DNA of 52,418 nucleotides from positions 1-52,418 of the forward strand of contig CALKUR010000139.1 of the NCBI GenBank assembly GCA_937996725.1, in the 5' to 3' direction. Below, in pieces: positions 1 through 8,936 of the stretch (the first letter of the stretch is position 1; every line of letters begins with the position of its first letter). Source of the stretch: an uncultured Dechloromonas sp. (lineage in GTDB: Bacteria > Pseudomonadota > Gammaproteobacteria > Burkholderiales > Rhodocyclaceae). The position numbers were made by a program, and so were the translations under genes. Under the pieces are notes generated by a model that was not told where the DNA came from, ran no database searches, and was given only the letters and a program-made list of their open reading frames with translations.

Positions 1-2216
1 GATCTGATCACGCCGCCCAGGCTCCGCGCGAGCGCCATGATGCGCGCGACCGCCGCGTTGGCGTCCTGCAGCATCCCGTAGTCGTCGGAATTGACCGGCA
101 GGTTCGTGTGCACGTTGCCGTCGCCCGCGTGCATGTGCAGGGCGACGAAGACGCGACCGCGCAGTACTTCCTTGTGGATGGCGTTGATGCGATCCAGGAT
201 CGGGCGGTAAACGTTGCCGTCAAAAATGTTTTCCAGCGCGGGCTTGAGCTCCTGCTTCCACGAGACGCGGACGCTGTAGTCCTGCAGGCGGTGGAAGAGC
301 ACCGGGTTAGCGGCTTTGTTTTCCAGCGGGCCAGCGACGACGCCGAGCGTAGCGAATGAGGCTTCAGCTTCACCGAGGGGTGTGTCGAGGTGGTCGAGCA
401 GCCACTGCCAGCGGGTTCGTACTTGCGCCACGGTATCCAGTGCACGTTGGGCGCGATCGCCGATGAGCACGTCTTTGCCGACGTTGGCATCGCCTGCGTC
501 TAGCGTGAGGTTGCCGCTCAGGTAGTTGCTGAGCGCATCGCACAGTTGCAGCTTGTTGGCGATGGAGAGTTCGATATTGATGCGTTCGATACCGTCGCAG
601 TAATCACCCATGCGCGGCAGTGGAATCACCACGTCTTCATTCAGCTTGAAGGCGTTGGTGTGCTTGGAGATGGCGGCAGTGCGCGAACGATCCAGCCAGA
701 AGTTCTTGCGTTGTTCCGGGCTAACGGCAATGAAGCCCTCGGCAGCGCGCAGGTTGCACATACGCACCACATCCGATGCGGCTTGCATGACGGCTTGTTC
801 GTCGTCGCCGACCAGATCGCCAATCAGCACCATCTTCGGGCGACCATGGCGCTTGGCTTTGGTGGCATAACCCACGGCCTTGAGGTAGCGCTCGTCCAGA
901 TGCTCCAGGCCGGCCAGCAGCACGCCGAGGTTACGGCCGCCGCCATTAGGCTTGAAGTAGTCGGTAATTTCTACGATGGCTGGTACGGCTTCGCGCACCT
1001 GGCCGAAGAATTCCAGACAAACGGTGCGCGTATGCGCCGGCATTTTGTGCAGCACCCAGCGGGCGGCAACGATGATGCCGTCGGTGCCTTCTTTCTGCAC
1101 ACCCGGTACACCACCGAGGAACTTGTCGGTCACGTCTTTGCCCAGGCCGATCTTGCGACATGCGGCACCCGGCAGCGACAGGATCTCTTCGCTTAGCTGC
1201 TTTTTACCGGTGGCGTCAAAACGTGTGAGGCGGAAACGAACGGTTTCCTGCTCGTGAATCTTGCCCATGTTGTGGTCGAGTCGTTCGACTTCTAACCAGT
1301 TGCCGTCCGGCGTGACCATCTTCCACCAGGCCAGGTTGTCGAGCGCGGTGCCCCACAGCACGGCCTTCTTGCCGCCGGCGTTCATGGCGATGTTGCCGCC
1401 AATGCAGGAGGCTTCGGCCGAGGTTGGGTCAACCGCAAACACGAGGCCCGAGCGTTCAGCCGCTTCGGACACGCGCTTGGTGACCACACCAGCGCCGGTG
1501 CGGACGGTGCCCACCGGGTGATCAACGCCGGGCAGGTTCACAAACTCTACCGGGGCGATGTCGATGAGTTTTTCGGTATTGATCACCACCGAGTCGGCGG
1601 TGAGTGGCACGGCACCACCGGTGTAACCGGTGCCGCCCCCACGGGGAATGATGGTGAGGCCGAGCTTGATGCAATCACGCACCAGCGGGCCGATTTCTTC
1701 TTCGGTATCCGGGTAGAGCACCACGAAGGGGTACTCAACGCGCCAGTCAGTGGCATCGGTCACATGCGATACACGGGCCAGGCCATCAAAGGCGATGTTG
1801 TCTTTGCGGGTGTGCTTGGTCAGCGCGCGCAGCACCTTGCGGCGGCGTGAGGCCGCGCTGTCCAGGTGTTTGGCAAAACGGTTGATGGCCTCATGGGTGG
1901 CTTTGAGCAACTGAGCCACTTTTTCGTTGCCATCGCGGCGCTTCTCGATTTCAGCCAGGCGGTGGCGCAGCGCTGAGATCAGGGCTGACTGACGCTGCGG
2001 GTTTTGCAGCAGATCGTCTTCCAGGTACGGGTTACGTTGCACAACCCAGATGTCGCCCAGCACTTCATACAACATACGGGCCGAGCGGCCCGTCACACGT
2101 TCGCTGCGCAGCGCATCCAGGATCGCCCAGTTTTCCTGGCCGAGCAGGCGAATCACCACTTCGCGGTCGGAATACGAGGTGTAGTTGTAGGGGATCTCGC
2201 GGAGGCGTGCGTTCAT
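1..2216 (-). CDS. Large FAD/FMN-binding oxidoreductase with DUF3683 N-terminus (C-terminus cut by window edge)
   Basis: This is a flavin-dependent oxidase/dehydrogenase of the FAD_binding_4 / FAD-oxidase_C superfamily (glycolate or D-lactate dehydrogenase relatives). About 738 residues are visible, starting at ATG 2214-2216 (MNARLREIPYNY); the frame runs off position 1. The N-terminal ~140 residues match the DUF3683 type of extension found on very long (over 1,200 aa) betaproteobacterial flavoproteins. The PP-loop of the FAD domain lies near residues 185-200 (PRGGGTGYTGGAVP), with a second glycine-rich segment (GGNIAMNAGGKKA) after it. A His-rich motif of the C-terminal cap domain (HMHAGDGNVHTN) lies near residue 697. 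Family members usually continue into a Fe-S GlpC-like region, which would lie outside the window. The gene is divergent from ilvA across 151 bp. The substrate cannot be told from sequence; D-lactate or another 2-hydroxyacid is an inference. Confidence 0.85.
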   Translation of the reverse strand, partial: MNARLREIPYNYTSYSDREVVIRLLGQENWAILDALRSERVTGRSARMLYEVLGDIWVVQRNPYLEDDLLQNPQRQSALISALRHRLAEIEKRRDGNEKVAQLLKATHEAINRFAKHLDSAASRRRKVLRALTKHTRKDNIAFDGLARVSHVTDATDWRVEYPFVVLYPDTEEEIGPLVRDCIKLGLTIIPRGGGTGYTGGAVPLTADSVVINTEKLIDIAPVEFVNLPGVDHPVGTVRTGAGVVTKRVSEAAERSGLVFAVDPTSAEASCIGGNIAMNAGGKKAVLWGTALDNLAWWKMVTPDGNWLEVERLDHNMGKIHEQETVRFRLTRFDATGKKQLSEEILSLPGAACRKIGLGKDVTDKFLGGVPGVQKEGTDGIIVAARWVLHKMPAHTRTVCLEFFGQVREAVPAIVEITDYFKPNGGGRNLGVLLAGLEHLDERYLKAVGYATKAKRHGRPKMVLIGDLVGDDEQAVMQAASDVVRMCNLRAAEGFIAVSPEQRKNFWLDRSRTAAISKHTNAFKLNEDVVIPLPRMGDYCDGIERINIELSIANKLQLCDALSNYLSGNLTLDAGDANVGKDVLIGDRAQRALDTVAQVRTRWQWLLDHLDTPLGEAEASFATLGVVAGPLENKAANPVLFHRLQDYSVRVSWKQELKPALENIFDGNVYRPILDRINAIHKEVLRGRVFVALHMHAGDGNVHTNLPVNSDDYGMLQDANAAVARIMALARSLGGVIR

Positions 2217-2367
2217 GGTTTTGTTCTGGTCGATTGCGGCCCGCAAAGGCCTTTTTCGGACCTTGTATTGTAGCGCATCGGTATAATGCAATCACGCGCC
2301 GGTATGGCTTTTCAGCCCTGCTGACGGTGTGCCTTTTTCTTGATTTCCGATCTCCCCTCTTGCTGCC

Positions 2368-3921
2368 ATGACCGCCAAAAACGATGTGCCTTTCCCGCTG
2401 ACCGATTATCTGCGCCGTATCGAAGCGGCGGAGGTCTACGATGTGGCCATCGAATCGCCGCTGGACTACGCGCCGAACCTGTCGGCACGACTGGGTAACT
2501 CAGTATTTTTCAAGCGTGAAGACCAGCAACCGGTATTCTCGTTCAAATTGCGCGGGGCCTATAACAAGATGGCCAAGCTCTCGACGGAAGCCCTGAAACG
2601 CGGTGTGGTCGCGGCCTCGGCCGGTAACCATGCCCAGGGTGTGGCGTTGTCGGCACAGAAGCTGGGTTGCCGTGCCGTGATTGTGATGCCTACCACCACG
2701 CCGGGGATCAAGGTCAACGCCGTGCGTTCGCGCGGGGGTGAGGTGGTGCTGTTCGGCGATTCCTTTGACGACGCCTATAACGAGGCGCGCCGTCTGGAGC
2801 GCGAAGAAGGGTTGACCTTCGTACATCCCTTCGATGATCCGGATGTGATCGCCGGACAGGGCACGGTGGGCCTGGAAATCTTGCGCCAGCACCCCAAGCC
2901 CATCGAAGCGATTTTTTGCTGTGTCGGCGGCGGTGGTTTGATCGCTGGCGTTGCCGCGGCTGTCAAACTCGTCCGCCCTGAGATTAAGGTGATTGGTGTC
3001 GAAGCCGTGGACGCCGATGCCATGACCCGTTCTCTGGCCAAGCATGAACGTATTCGTCTGGATCAGGTCGGTTTGTTTGCCGATGGTGCTGCGGTGAAGG
3101 AAGTCGGTGCCGAATGCTTCCGGATCGCCGAACCGTATGTGGACGACATGATCCTCGTCGATAACGACGCCATCTGTGCTGCGATCAAAGATGTTTTCGA
3201 AGATACCCGCTCGGTGCTGGAGCCGGCAGGCGCTTTGGCGGTTGCCGGCATGAAGGCTTGGGCTGCCAAAACCGGGGTCCAGGGCAAGACGCTGGTGGCC
3301 GTGGCCTCGGGGGCCAACATGAATTTCGACCGTCTACGCTTTGTGGCCGAACGTGCCGAGCTGGGCGAACAGCGCGAAGCCATTCTGGCGGTCACGTTGC
3401 CGGAAGCGCCGGGGGCGTATCGCAAATTCCTGTCGTTGCTTGGTAGCCGCAGCATTACCGAATTTAATTACCGTTATAACGATCCGGGTGCCGCGCATGT
3501 CTTTGTCGGTATCCAGACCACCAAAAAGGCCGAGGTCACGGCGCTGGTCGAGATGCTCAAGGCCGAAGGCTACCCCGCGCTGGATCTGACCGATGACGAA
3601 ATGGCCAAGCTGCACGTGCGCTACATGGTTGGCGGTCATACGCCGCGCGAAAGTACGGGCGTGGCCAAGCAGGAGCTGATCTATCGCTTCGAGTTTCCGG
3701 AGCGCCCGGGTGCCTTGATGCGCTTCCTAGAGAACATGAGTGCGGGCTGGAACATCAGCCTGTTCCATTACCGCAACCATGGCGCCGACTTTGGTCGGGT
3801 ACTGGTGGGCTTCCAGGTGCCGTCTTCGGATATGACGGCGTTCGAAGCCTTCCTGGCGGGACTCGGTTACCCGTATCGCAATGAGTCGGACAATCCGGCC
3901 TATCGGCTGTTCCTCGCCTAG
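2368..3921 (+). CDS. ilvA: Threonine ammonia-lyase, biosynthetic type
   Basis: PLP-dependent deamination of L-threonine to 2-oxobutanoate, the committed step of isoleucine synthesis, in the cytoplasm. The 517-residue length fits the long, allosteric biosynthetic form. The PLP lysine is K60 in SFKLRGAYNKM. The phosphate-binding glycine loop (CCVGGGGLIAG) lies near residues 184-194. The catalytic domain spans about residues 10-325. It is followed by two ACT-like regulatory domains at about 335-415 and 430-515, which in this family bind isoleucine (inhibitor) and valine (activator). The ATG start at 2368 gives the usual N-terminus. A TATAAT hexamer at 2282-2287 in the 151-bp divergent spacer could be its -10, but I see no matching -35. 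It stands alone, 22 bp before a small membrane gene. Confidence 0.96.
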   Translation: MTAKNDVPFPLTDYLRRIEAAEVYDVAIESPLDYAPNLSARLGNSVFFKREDQQPVFSFKLRGAYNKMAKLSTEALKRGVVAASAGNHAQGVALSAQKLGCRAVIVMPTTTPGIKVNAVRSRGGEVVLFGDSFDDAYNEARRLEREEGLTFVHPFDDPDVIAGQGTVGLEILRQHPKPIEAIFCCVGGGGLIAGVAAAVKLVRPEIKVIGVEAVDADAMTRSLAKHERIRLDQVGLFADGAAVKEVGAECFRIAEPYVDDMILVDNDAICAAIKDVFEDTRSVLEPAGALAVAGMKAWAAKTGVQGKTLVAVASGANMNFDRLRFVAERAELGEQREAILAVTLPEAPGAYRKFLSLLGSRSITEFNYRYNDPGAAHVFVGIQTTKKAEVTALVEMLKAEGYPALDLTDDEMAKLHVRYMVGGHTPRESTGVAKQELIYRFEFPERPGALMRFLENMSAGWNISLFHYRNHGADFGRVLVGFQVPSSDMTAFEAFLAGLGYPYRNESDNPAYRLFLA

Positions 3922-3943
3922 ACGTTACGCAAGCGCAGGCAAT

Positions 3944-4228
3944 ATGTACCAGACCACCATTTATATTCTGGCCGGGGCGTTGGTGCTGCTTGGCTGGTCG
4001 TGCGGTCGCCTACTGCCCCGGGTGCCGGATTCGGGGGGCATTAAAGGTCTGCGTTTCTGGCTGGCCTTGCTGCTGGTGGTCGCTTTCGATCGGGTGCTGA
4101 ACACAACGTACTTTACGGTTGAAACGTCCATGTACGATCAAGACGATGCGGTGCTGGCACTCATCGAAGCGTCGACCTTGTTTGTCGTCACTGGCATTGT
4201 GCTGCGCTTACCGAAGCAAGCTGCCTAA
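3944..4228 (+). CDS. Small hypothetical membrane protein
   Basis: I do not recognise the family. From the ATG at 3944 the product is 94 residues with three hydrophobic stretches (about residues 5-24, 36-52 and 68-88), so it is probably an inner-membrane protein with three helices. A longer reading would begin inside ilvA at 3881, but its extra residues are polar and Arg/Ser-rich, and 3944 gives a natural hydrophobic N-terminus. No strong ribosome site is visible. It lies 22 bp after ilvA on the same strand, so co-transcription is likely. Its last 4 bases overlap the end of the convergent cyclo-ligase gene. No function is inferred beyond membrane location. Confidence 0.65.
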   Translation: MYQTTIYILAGALVLLGWSCGRLLPRVPDSGGIKGLRFWLALLLVVAFDRVLNTTYFTVETSMYDQDDAVLALIEASTLFVVTGIVLRLPKQAA

Positions 4229-4797
4229 AGCACCAACCCTTGTTCCGTGATCCAGCCGTCCAGCGGTACATCGTGTGCCTGTGGATGGATGTCATCGAGT
4301 AGCTGCCCGGAAAACAATACGCCAATCGTTTTCACGCCCGGCAAGAGCGGCAGCGTGCGGTCGTAGTAGCCACCGCCGTAGCCGAGTCGGTAGCCGTTTT
4401 TGTCAAGTCCTAGGCAGGGAATGAACAGCATTGTCGGCGTGGCTAACTTATCGGGGTTGGCAGGTGGCGCCACGATGCCGGCCTCATCCAGCGTCGGCCG
4501 GATGTTCGGATCCCACAGATAAAACGAGAGGGGTTCGCAGGGTGCCATCACCCGTGGCAAGCAGACGCCAACGCCGGTGGCGTACCACTCATGCATGAGT
4601 GGGGAGATATCCGGTTCTTTGGTAATCGGCGAATAGAACGCGAAGGGCGAAGGTGGCGGGTGGAAGTGGTCTTCCAAAATGTCGCACATGCGCCGGCTAA
4701 ATGCCGCATGATCGTCAGCCGATAAGGTACGCCGCCAAGATTTCATGCGGGTACGCAGCGTACTGCGATAGAATTTTTCATCCGTCGGGTTCGGCAT
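4225..4797 (-). CDS. 5-formyltetrahydrofolate cyclo-ligase
   Basis: ATP-dependent conversion of 5-formyl-THF (folinate) to 5,10-methenyl-THF, returning an inhibitory storage folate to the one-carbon pool; cytoplasmic. The 190-residue length is normal. The hallmark substrate/ATP-binding motif GYGGGYYDR is at residues 139-147, preceded by MLFIPCLGLDKNGYRLG, with the usual basic N-terminus (LRTRMKSWRRTLS). Gene names ygfA and fau are used for orthologues. It is divergent from slt with only 41 bp between them. In many proteobacteria this gene sits just downstream of 6S RNA; here there is no space for that RNA. It connects functionally with purU at 29.0-29.9 kb, which also acts on formyl-THF. Confidence 0.93.
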   Translation of the reverse strand: MPNPTDEKFYRSTLRTRMKSWRRTLSADDHAAFSRRMCDILEDHFHPPPSPFAFYSPITKEPDISPLMHEWYATGVGVCLPRVMAPCEPLSFYLWDPNIRPTLDEAGIVAPPANPDKLATPTMLFIPCLGLDKNGYRLGYGGGYYDRTLPLLPGVKTIGVLFSGQLLDDIHPQAHDVPLDGWITEQGLVL

Positions 4798-4838
4798 AGT
4801 CCGGACAGTAACACATCACTCACCCACCGTCTGAGCCT

Positions 4839-6791
4839 ATGCTGATGCTTCGTCGTCGTTTAAACCCGCTCTGCGCCGTGCTTTCTACCACAGCCCTAGT
4901 GGCCTTGTCGGGATTCGCGCAGCCGGTATTGGCGCAGGACGCGACCTATCTGTCGGCGCGCGATGCTGCTAAGAATGGTCAGCTAAACAAGGTTGAGCAA
5001 CTCTACCCGCAGCTCAAGCAGCACGAGTTGGCACCCTATGTGGAATCCTGGCTGCTCCGGCCGCAACTCAATACCGATGCGCCCGAGATTCGCGCTTTCC
5101 TCAAAAAGTACGATGGTGAACGTCCGGCGGAATTGCTGCGGGCCGATTGGATTCGTGCGCAGGCCAAGCAGGGCAACTGGGTGCTCGTGGCACAGCAAGG
5201 GCCGCTGATGCTGCAGCCAGAGCCGGATGTGCAGTGTTACAGCCTTTTGCCGCGCGTAAACAACGGTGATAGCGCCGCAAAAGACCAGGCACGTGTTTTG
5301 TGGGCCACCGGTATTGATTCGCCGGATGCCTGCCAAGCGCTGTTTGAGGCCATGTGGGCCAATGGCGATCTTAAAGCCAGTGACGGCTGGCTGCGTGCGC
5401 GCCGCCAGGTCGCCATGAACAAGCCCGGCCAGGCACGCCAGACCTTGGCGGTAATGCGCGTGAACGGCAACGATGCTGCAGGCGGCCTGGATGCCGTACT
5501 CGGCCGACCAGTGATTTATCTGGAGCGTGTGGGGTCGCCGAACGACGACACCCAGAAAGAACTCGCGACCCTGGCGCTGGTACGTATGGCACGCACCGAG
5601 CCGACCAGTGCCGTATCTGCCATCAAGCGATTTGGTAGTGGGCTCGATCGTTCGCAGCAAGAATATGTCTGGGGCATCATCGCCTGGCAGCTGGGTATTC
5701 AACATAGTCCGGAGGCGCTAGATGCCGCCAAGCGCAGTGGCACCGTGGTGTTGCCCGATGACGCCGAGGCCTGGCGCGTGCGCGTAGCGCTGCGGGCGCA
5801 GGACTGGAGCCTCGTCAAGAAAACCATCGAGGCCATGCCCGAACCCATGATCAGTTCGCCCGAGTGGGTCTATTGGTTGGGGCGCGCCTACAAGGCTCAG
5901 GGTCGCGACAGTGCAGCAGAAGAGCAGTTTCAGAAGATCGCCGGCCAGCCGAATTTTTACGGCGTGTTGGCGACCGAGGAGTTGGGCAGTCGTGCTAAGT
6001 TGCCGACCCAAGCCAAGCCCATCACGCCAGATGAAATCCGTGCCGTTGAAAAGCAGGCGGGCATCCGCCGCGCCCTGGCCATGTACCGCCTGGATCTGCG
6101 GCCTGAAGGCGTCAAGGAGTGGAGCTGGGCCCTGCGCGGCATGAGCGACCGCCAGTTGCTGGCGGCCGCCGAAGTGGCACAACGCAATCAGATTATCGAC
6201 CGTTCGATCAGCGCCGCTGACCGCACGAAAGACGAGCACAACTACAAACTGCGCTTCCCGACGCCCTATGCCGACAAGATCATGCCGCACTCCGACCGGC
6301 AGAATCTGGATAAAGCCTGGGTCTACGGATTGATGCGGCAGGAGAGCCGCTTCGTCACGAACGCTAAATCCAATGTGGGTGCTGCCGGCCTGATGCAGGT
6401 CATGCCAGCGACCGGCAAGTGGGTGGCCAACAAAATCGGCATCAAGTTCGCCCCGGGCGATTTGCACAACCCCGATACCAACGTCATGCTGGGCACCACC
6501 TATATGCGCCTGGTGCTGGAAAGCCTAGATAACCACCCGGTGCTGGCATCGGCCGCCTATAACGCCGGCCCCGGCCGCGCCCGCAAATGGCGCGACGTGA
6601 AGCCGCTGGAAGGGGCCATCTATGCCGAAACCATCCCGTTTTCCGAAACCCGTGATTACGTCAAAAAGGTCATGAGCAACGCCGTTTTCTACCAGACGGT
6701 GATGACGGGCAGTTCACCATCGCTCAAAGTCATGTTGGGTACCATCGCACCGCGTTCCAGCAAAACCGACGGGGTGCCGGATTTACCCTGA
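4839..6791 (+). CDS. slt: Soluble lytic murein transglycosylase (Slt70-like)
   Basis: Periplasmic enzyme cleaving the MurNAc-GlcNAc bond of peptidoglycan with formation of 1,6-anhydroMurNAc; it acts in cell-wall turnover. The 650 residues begin with a signal peptide (basic RRR then hydrophobic core, likely cleavage after VLA near residue 32). An alpha-helical superhelical (U/L) region covers about 35-470. The C-terminal SLT domain starts near 480 with catalytic Glu502 in LMRQESRF, followed by GAAGLMQVMPATG and AAYNAGPGRARKW, the standard family motifs. It sits upstream of the epimerase and cca genes in an order common in betaproteobacteria. Its products would be imported by AmpG, encoded at 39.6 kb. 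Confidence 0.95.
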   Translation: MLMLRRRLNPLCAVLSTTALVALSGFAQPVLAQDATYLSARDAAKNGQLNKVEQLYPQLKQHELAPYVESWLLRPQLNTDAPEIRAFLKKYDGERPAELLRADWIRAQAKQGNWVLVAQQGPLMLQPEPDVQCYSLLPRVNNGDSAAKDQARVLWATGIDSPDACQALFEAMWANGDLKASDGWLRARRQVAMNKPGQARQTLAVMRVNGNDAAGGLDAVLGRPVIYLERVGSPNDDTQKELATLALVRMARTEPTSAVSAIKRFGSGLDRSQQEYVWGIIAWQLGIQHSPEALDAAKRSGTVVLPDDAEAWRVRVALRAQDWSLVKKTIEAMPEPMISSPEWVYWLGRAYKAQGRDSAAEEQFQKIAGQPNFYGVLATEELGSRAKLPTQAKPITPDEIRAVEKQAGIRRALAMYRLDLRPEGVKEWSWALRGMSDRQLLAAAEVAQRNQIIDRSISAADRTKDEHNYKLRFPTPYADKIMPHSDRQNLDKAWVYGLMRQESRFVTNAKSNVGAAGLMQVMPATGKWVANKIGIKFAPGDLHNPDTNVMLGTTYMRLVLESLDNHPVLASAAYNAGPGRARKWRDVKPLEGAIYAETIPFSETRDYVKKVMSNAVFYQTVMTGSSPSLKVMLGTIAPRSSKTDGVPDLP

Positions 6792-6855
6792 AATGTCATA
6801 AAATAACCGCTTGGATGACCAATCGACCGATCAGACGATCGACCAAGGAAAACGC

Positions 6856-7815
6856 ATGCTGACGAATAAGAAAATTCTCCTCATTGGTGGCACTGGTTTT
6901 GTCGGGCGACATCTGGCCCGTGTGTTGGTCGATGCCGGCGTTCAGGTCACCATTCCGACCCGCCGTTATGAAAAGAATCGTGATGTCACGATGTTGCCGA
7001 GTGTGACGCTGGTCGAAGCCGATATCAATGACGATGGCGTGATCGAGCGTCTGGCCAGTGGGCAAGATGCCGTCATCAACCTGGTCGGGATTCTGCATGG
7101 CGCAACGCCGGCAATCCCTTACGGTAAGGAATTTGCTGCCGCCCATGTCGAGCTACCGAAGAGAATTGTTGCTGCCTGTAAGGCCGTTGGCGTGAAGCGT
7201 CTGCTGCATATGAGCGCCCTCAACGCTGGCAAGAATGCGCCGTCGGAGTATCTGCGTTCCAAGGCCGCCGGTGAAGAAGTCGTCGCCCAATCCGGCCTGC
7301 TCACCACCATCTTCCGCCCATCGGTGATTTTTGGTGCCCGTGATTCGTTCATCAACACCTTTGCCTGCCTGTTGCGTAAGTTGCCGTTCCTGCCGCTGGG
7401 TTGCGCCGATGCGCGTTTCCAGCCGGTGTCGGTTGACGACGTCGCCAAGGCCTTTGCTCAGGCACTGGACACCCCGGCCATGGAAGGTCAGGCCTACGAT
7501 CTGTGTGGCCCGAACGTGTACACGCTCAAGGAAATCGTTGAGTACACCGCTGAAGTGCTCGGTATCAAGCGTCGTATTATTCCGCTCTCGGAAAACCTCG
7601 CATATTTCCAGGCAGCGCTGCTGTCGATCCTGCCGAACAGGATGATGTCGGCCGATAACGTGCGCTCGATGGAGGTCGACAGCGTTTGTAGCGGCAACTG
7701 TAAGACGCCGCCGGTCTGGAATCCGGAACCGCTGGAGGCCGTTGCGCCGTTGTATCTGCTGGGCGCTGGCGACAGCGTTCAGTTTGACGACTACCGTAGC
7801 CGCGCCGGCCGCTGA
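6856..7815 (+). CDS. NAD(P)-binding epimerase-like protein, complex I NDUFA9 family
   Basis: Extended/atypical short-chain dehydrogenase with an N-terminal Rossmann fold. The dinucleotide motif is IGGTGFVGRHLARVL (residues 9-23 from the chosen start). HMSALNAG and a YLRSKAAGE segment, the place of the YxxxK pair, follow at about residues 117-140. From ATG 6856 the product is 319 residues; this start has an AAGGAAAA ribosome site at 6845-6852. A reading starting at TTG 6811 would add 15 polar residues and has no ribosome site. The family includes eukaryotic NDUFA9, an accessory complex I subunit, and bacterial proteins of uncertain substrate (quinone- or lipid-related roles are guesses). It lies between slt and cca, 38 bp before cca. 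Confidence 0.82.
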   Translation: MLTNKKILLIGGTGFVGRHLARVLVDAGVQVTIPTRRYEKNRDVTMLPSVTLVEADINDDGVIERLASGQDAVINLVGILHGATPAIPYGKEFAAAHVELPKRIVAACKAVGVKRLLHMSALNAGKNAPSEYLRSKAAGEEVVAQSGLLTTIFRPSVIFGARDSFINTFACLLRKLPFLPLGCADARFQPVSVDDVAKAFAQALDTPAMEGQAYDLCGPNVYTLKEIVEYTAEVLGIKRRIIPLSENLAYFQAALLSILPNRMMSADNVRSMEVDSVCSGNCKTPPVWNPEPLEAVAPLYLLGAGDSVQFDDYRSRAGR

Positions 7816-7853
7816 ATTTCAAGCACCGCGCTTCAGACACTCAAGCGCCGGTT

Positions 7854-8927
7854 ATGAAGATCTACACCGTCGGCGGCGCAGTACGCGACCGCCTGCTGGG
7901 TCTGCCCCCGGGCGATCGGGATTATGTCGTGGTGGGCAGCTCGCCGGAAACCATGCTCGCTGCGGGTTACACGCCGGTTGGCAAAGACTTCCCCGTCTTC
8001 TTGCACCCCAAAACGCATGACGAATATGCGCTGGCACGTACCGAGCGCAAAACCGGTCACGGTTATCACGGCTTCAGTTTTCATGCCGCGCCCGAAGTTA
8101 CACTCGAAGAAGATCTGGCGCGGCGTGATCTCACCATCAATGCCATGGCCGAAGACGCCGACGGCAACGTGATTGATCCCTACGGTGGCCAGCAGGATTT
8201 AAGCGCATGTGTCTTGCGCCATGTCAGCCCGGCCTTCGCTGAAGATCCGGTACGCATTCTTCGTTTGGCACGATTTGCCGCACGCTTCCCGCAGTTCACT
8301 GTCGCACCGGAAACGCTGGCCTTGATGCAACAGATGGTGCGGGCGGGCGAAGTCAAACACCTCGTTGCCGAACGCGTCTGGCAAGAGCTGTCGCGTGGGC
8401 TGATGGCCGAGCAGCCTGAACGCATGTTCGCAGAGCTGGATGCCAGTGGCGCTAGTATGGATCTCTACCCACCGATTCCTGCAGTTCCTGGCCGCCTTAA
8501 TGCCGCTGCAAAAGTTGGCTTGCCGCTAGCGGCGCGAGTCGCCGTCTGGCTGGCCGAATGCAGCCCGGATCAGGTGAGTGAACTCGCAGAACGTTTGCGC
8601 CTGCCGACAGATTGCCGTGATCTCGCGCTCTTACTGGCGTACCATCGAGCGCCGCTGCTGCAGCCCGGTACGTTGAGTGCTGAGGATCAGCTCAACACCT
8701 TAGAGCGTTGCGATGGGCTGCGTCGTGCCGATCGCTTCAAACTATTACTCTCGGTGTTGCCCATTCTGGGGGCAACACCGGGTATTGTGAATCAATGGCT
8801 GCAAATACAAACAGCCGCTGCGGGCGTTGATGCTGGCGCCATCGCACTGGCTGTGCGTACGCAAGAACATATCGCCACGCGTATCCGTGATGCGCGCATC
8901 GAAGCCCTGCAGAACCTCCTCACCTAA
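7854..8927 (+). CDS. cca: CCA tRNA nucleotidyltransferase
   Basis: Adds or repairs the 3'-terminal CCA of tRNAs without a template, using CTP and ATP. The 357-residue protein has the class II nucleotidyltransferase head: GGAVRD at residues 7-12, catalytic aspartates D21 and D23 in GDRDYVVVG, and RRDLTINAMA near residue 89. The neck motif EDPVRILRLARFAARF, an ATP/CTP-recognition segment, follows. It appears shorter than the ~410-aa E. coli enzyme and I see no HD phosphohydrolase motif in the C-terminal part, so it is probably the compact form. It starts 38 bp after the epimerase gene and is followed after 9 bp by an alpha/beta hydrolase gene, suggesting one transcript. The only tRNA in the window already encodes its CCA, so repair is the likely main role for it. 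Confidence 0.95.
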   Translation: MKIYTVGGAVRDRLLGLPPGDRDYVVVGSSPETMLAAGYTPVGKDFPVFLHPKTHDEYALARTERKTGHGYHGFSFHAAPEVTLEEDLARRDLTINAMAEDADGNVIDPYGGQQDLSACVLRHVSPAFAEDPVRILRLARFAARFPQFTVAPETLALMQQMVRAGEVKHLVAERVWQELSRGLMAEQPERMFAELDASGASMDLYPPIPAVPGRLNAAAKVGLPLAARVAVWLAECSPDQVSELAERLRLPTDCRDLALLLAYHRAPLLQPGTLSAEDQLNTLERCDGLRRADRFKLLLSVLPILGATPGIVNQWLQIQTAAAGVDAGAIALAVRTQEHIATRIRDARIEALQNLLT

Positions 8928-8936
8928 GGAATCATC

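Noticed and set aside
4798..4838. Possible 6S RNA next to the 5-formyl-THF cyclo-ligase gene
   Set aside because: The spacer to slt is only 41 bp, far too short for 6S RNA, and nothing suitable lies on the other side.
5718..6467. 249-codon minus-strand open frame in slt
   Set aside because: Antisense shadow of the lytic transglycosylase catalytic region.
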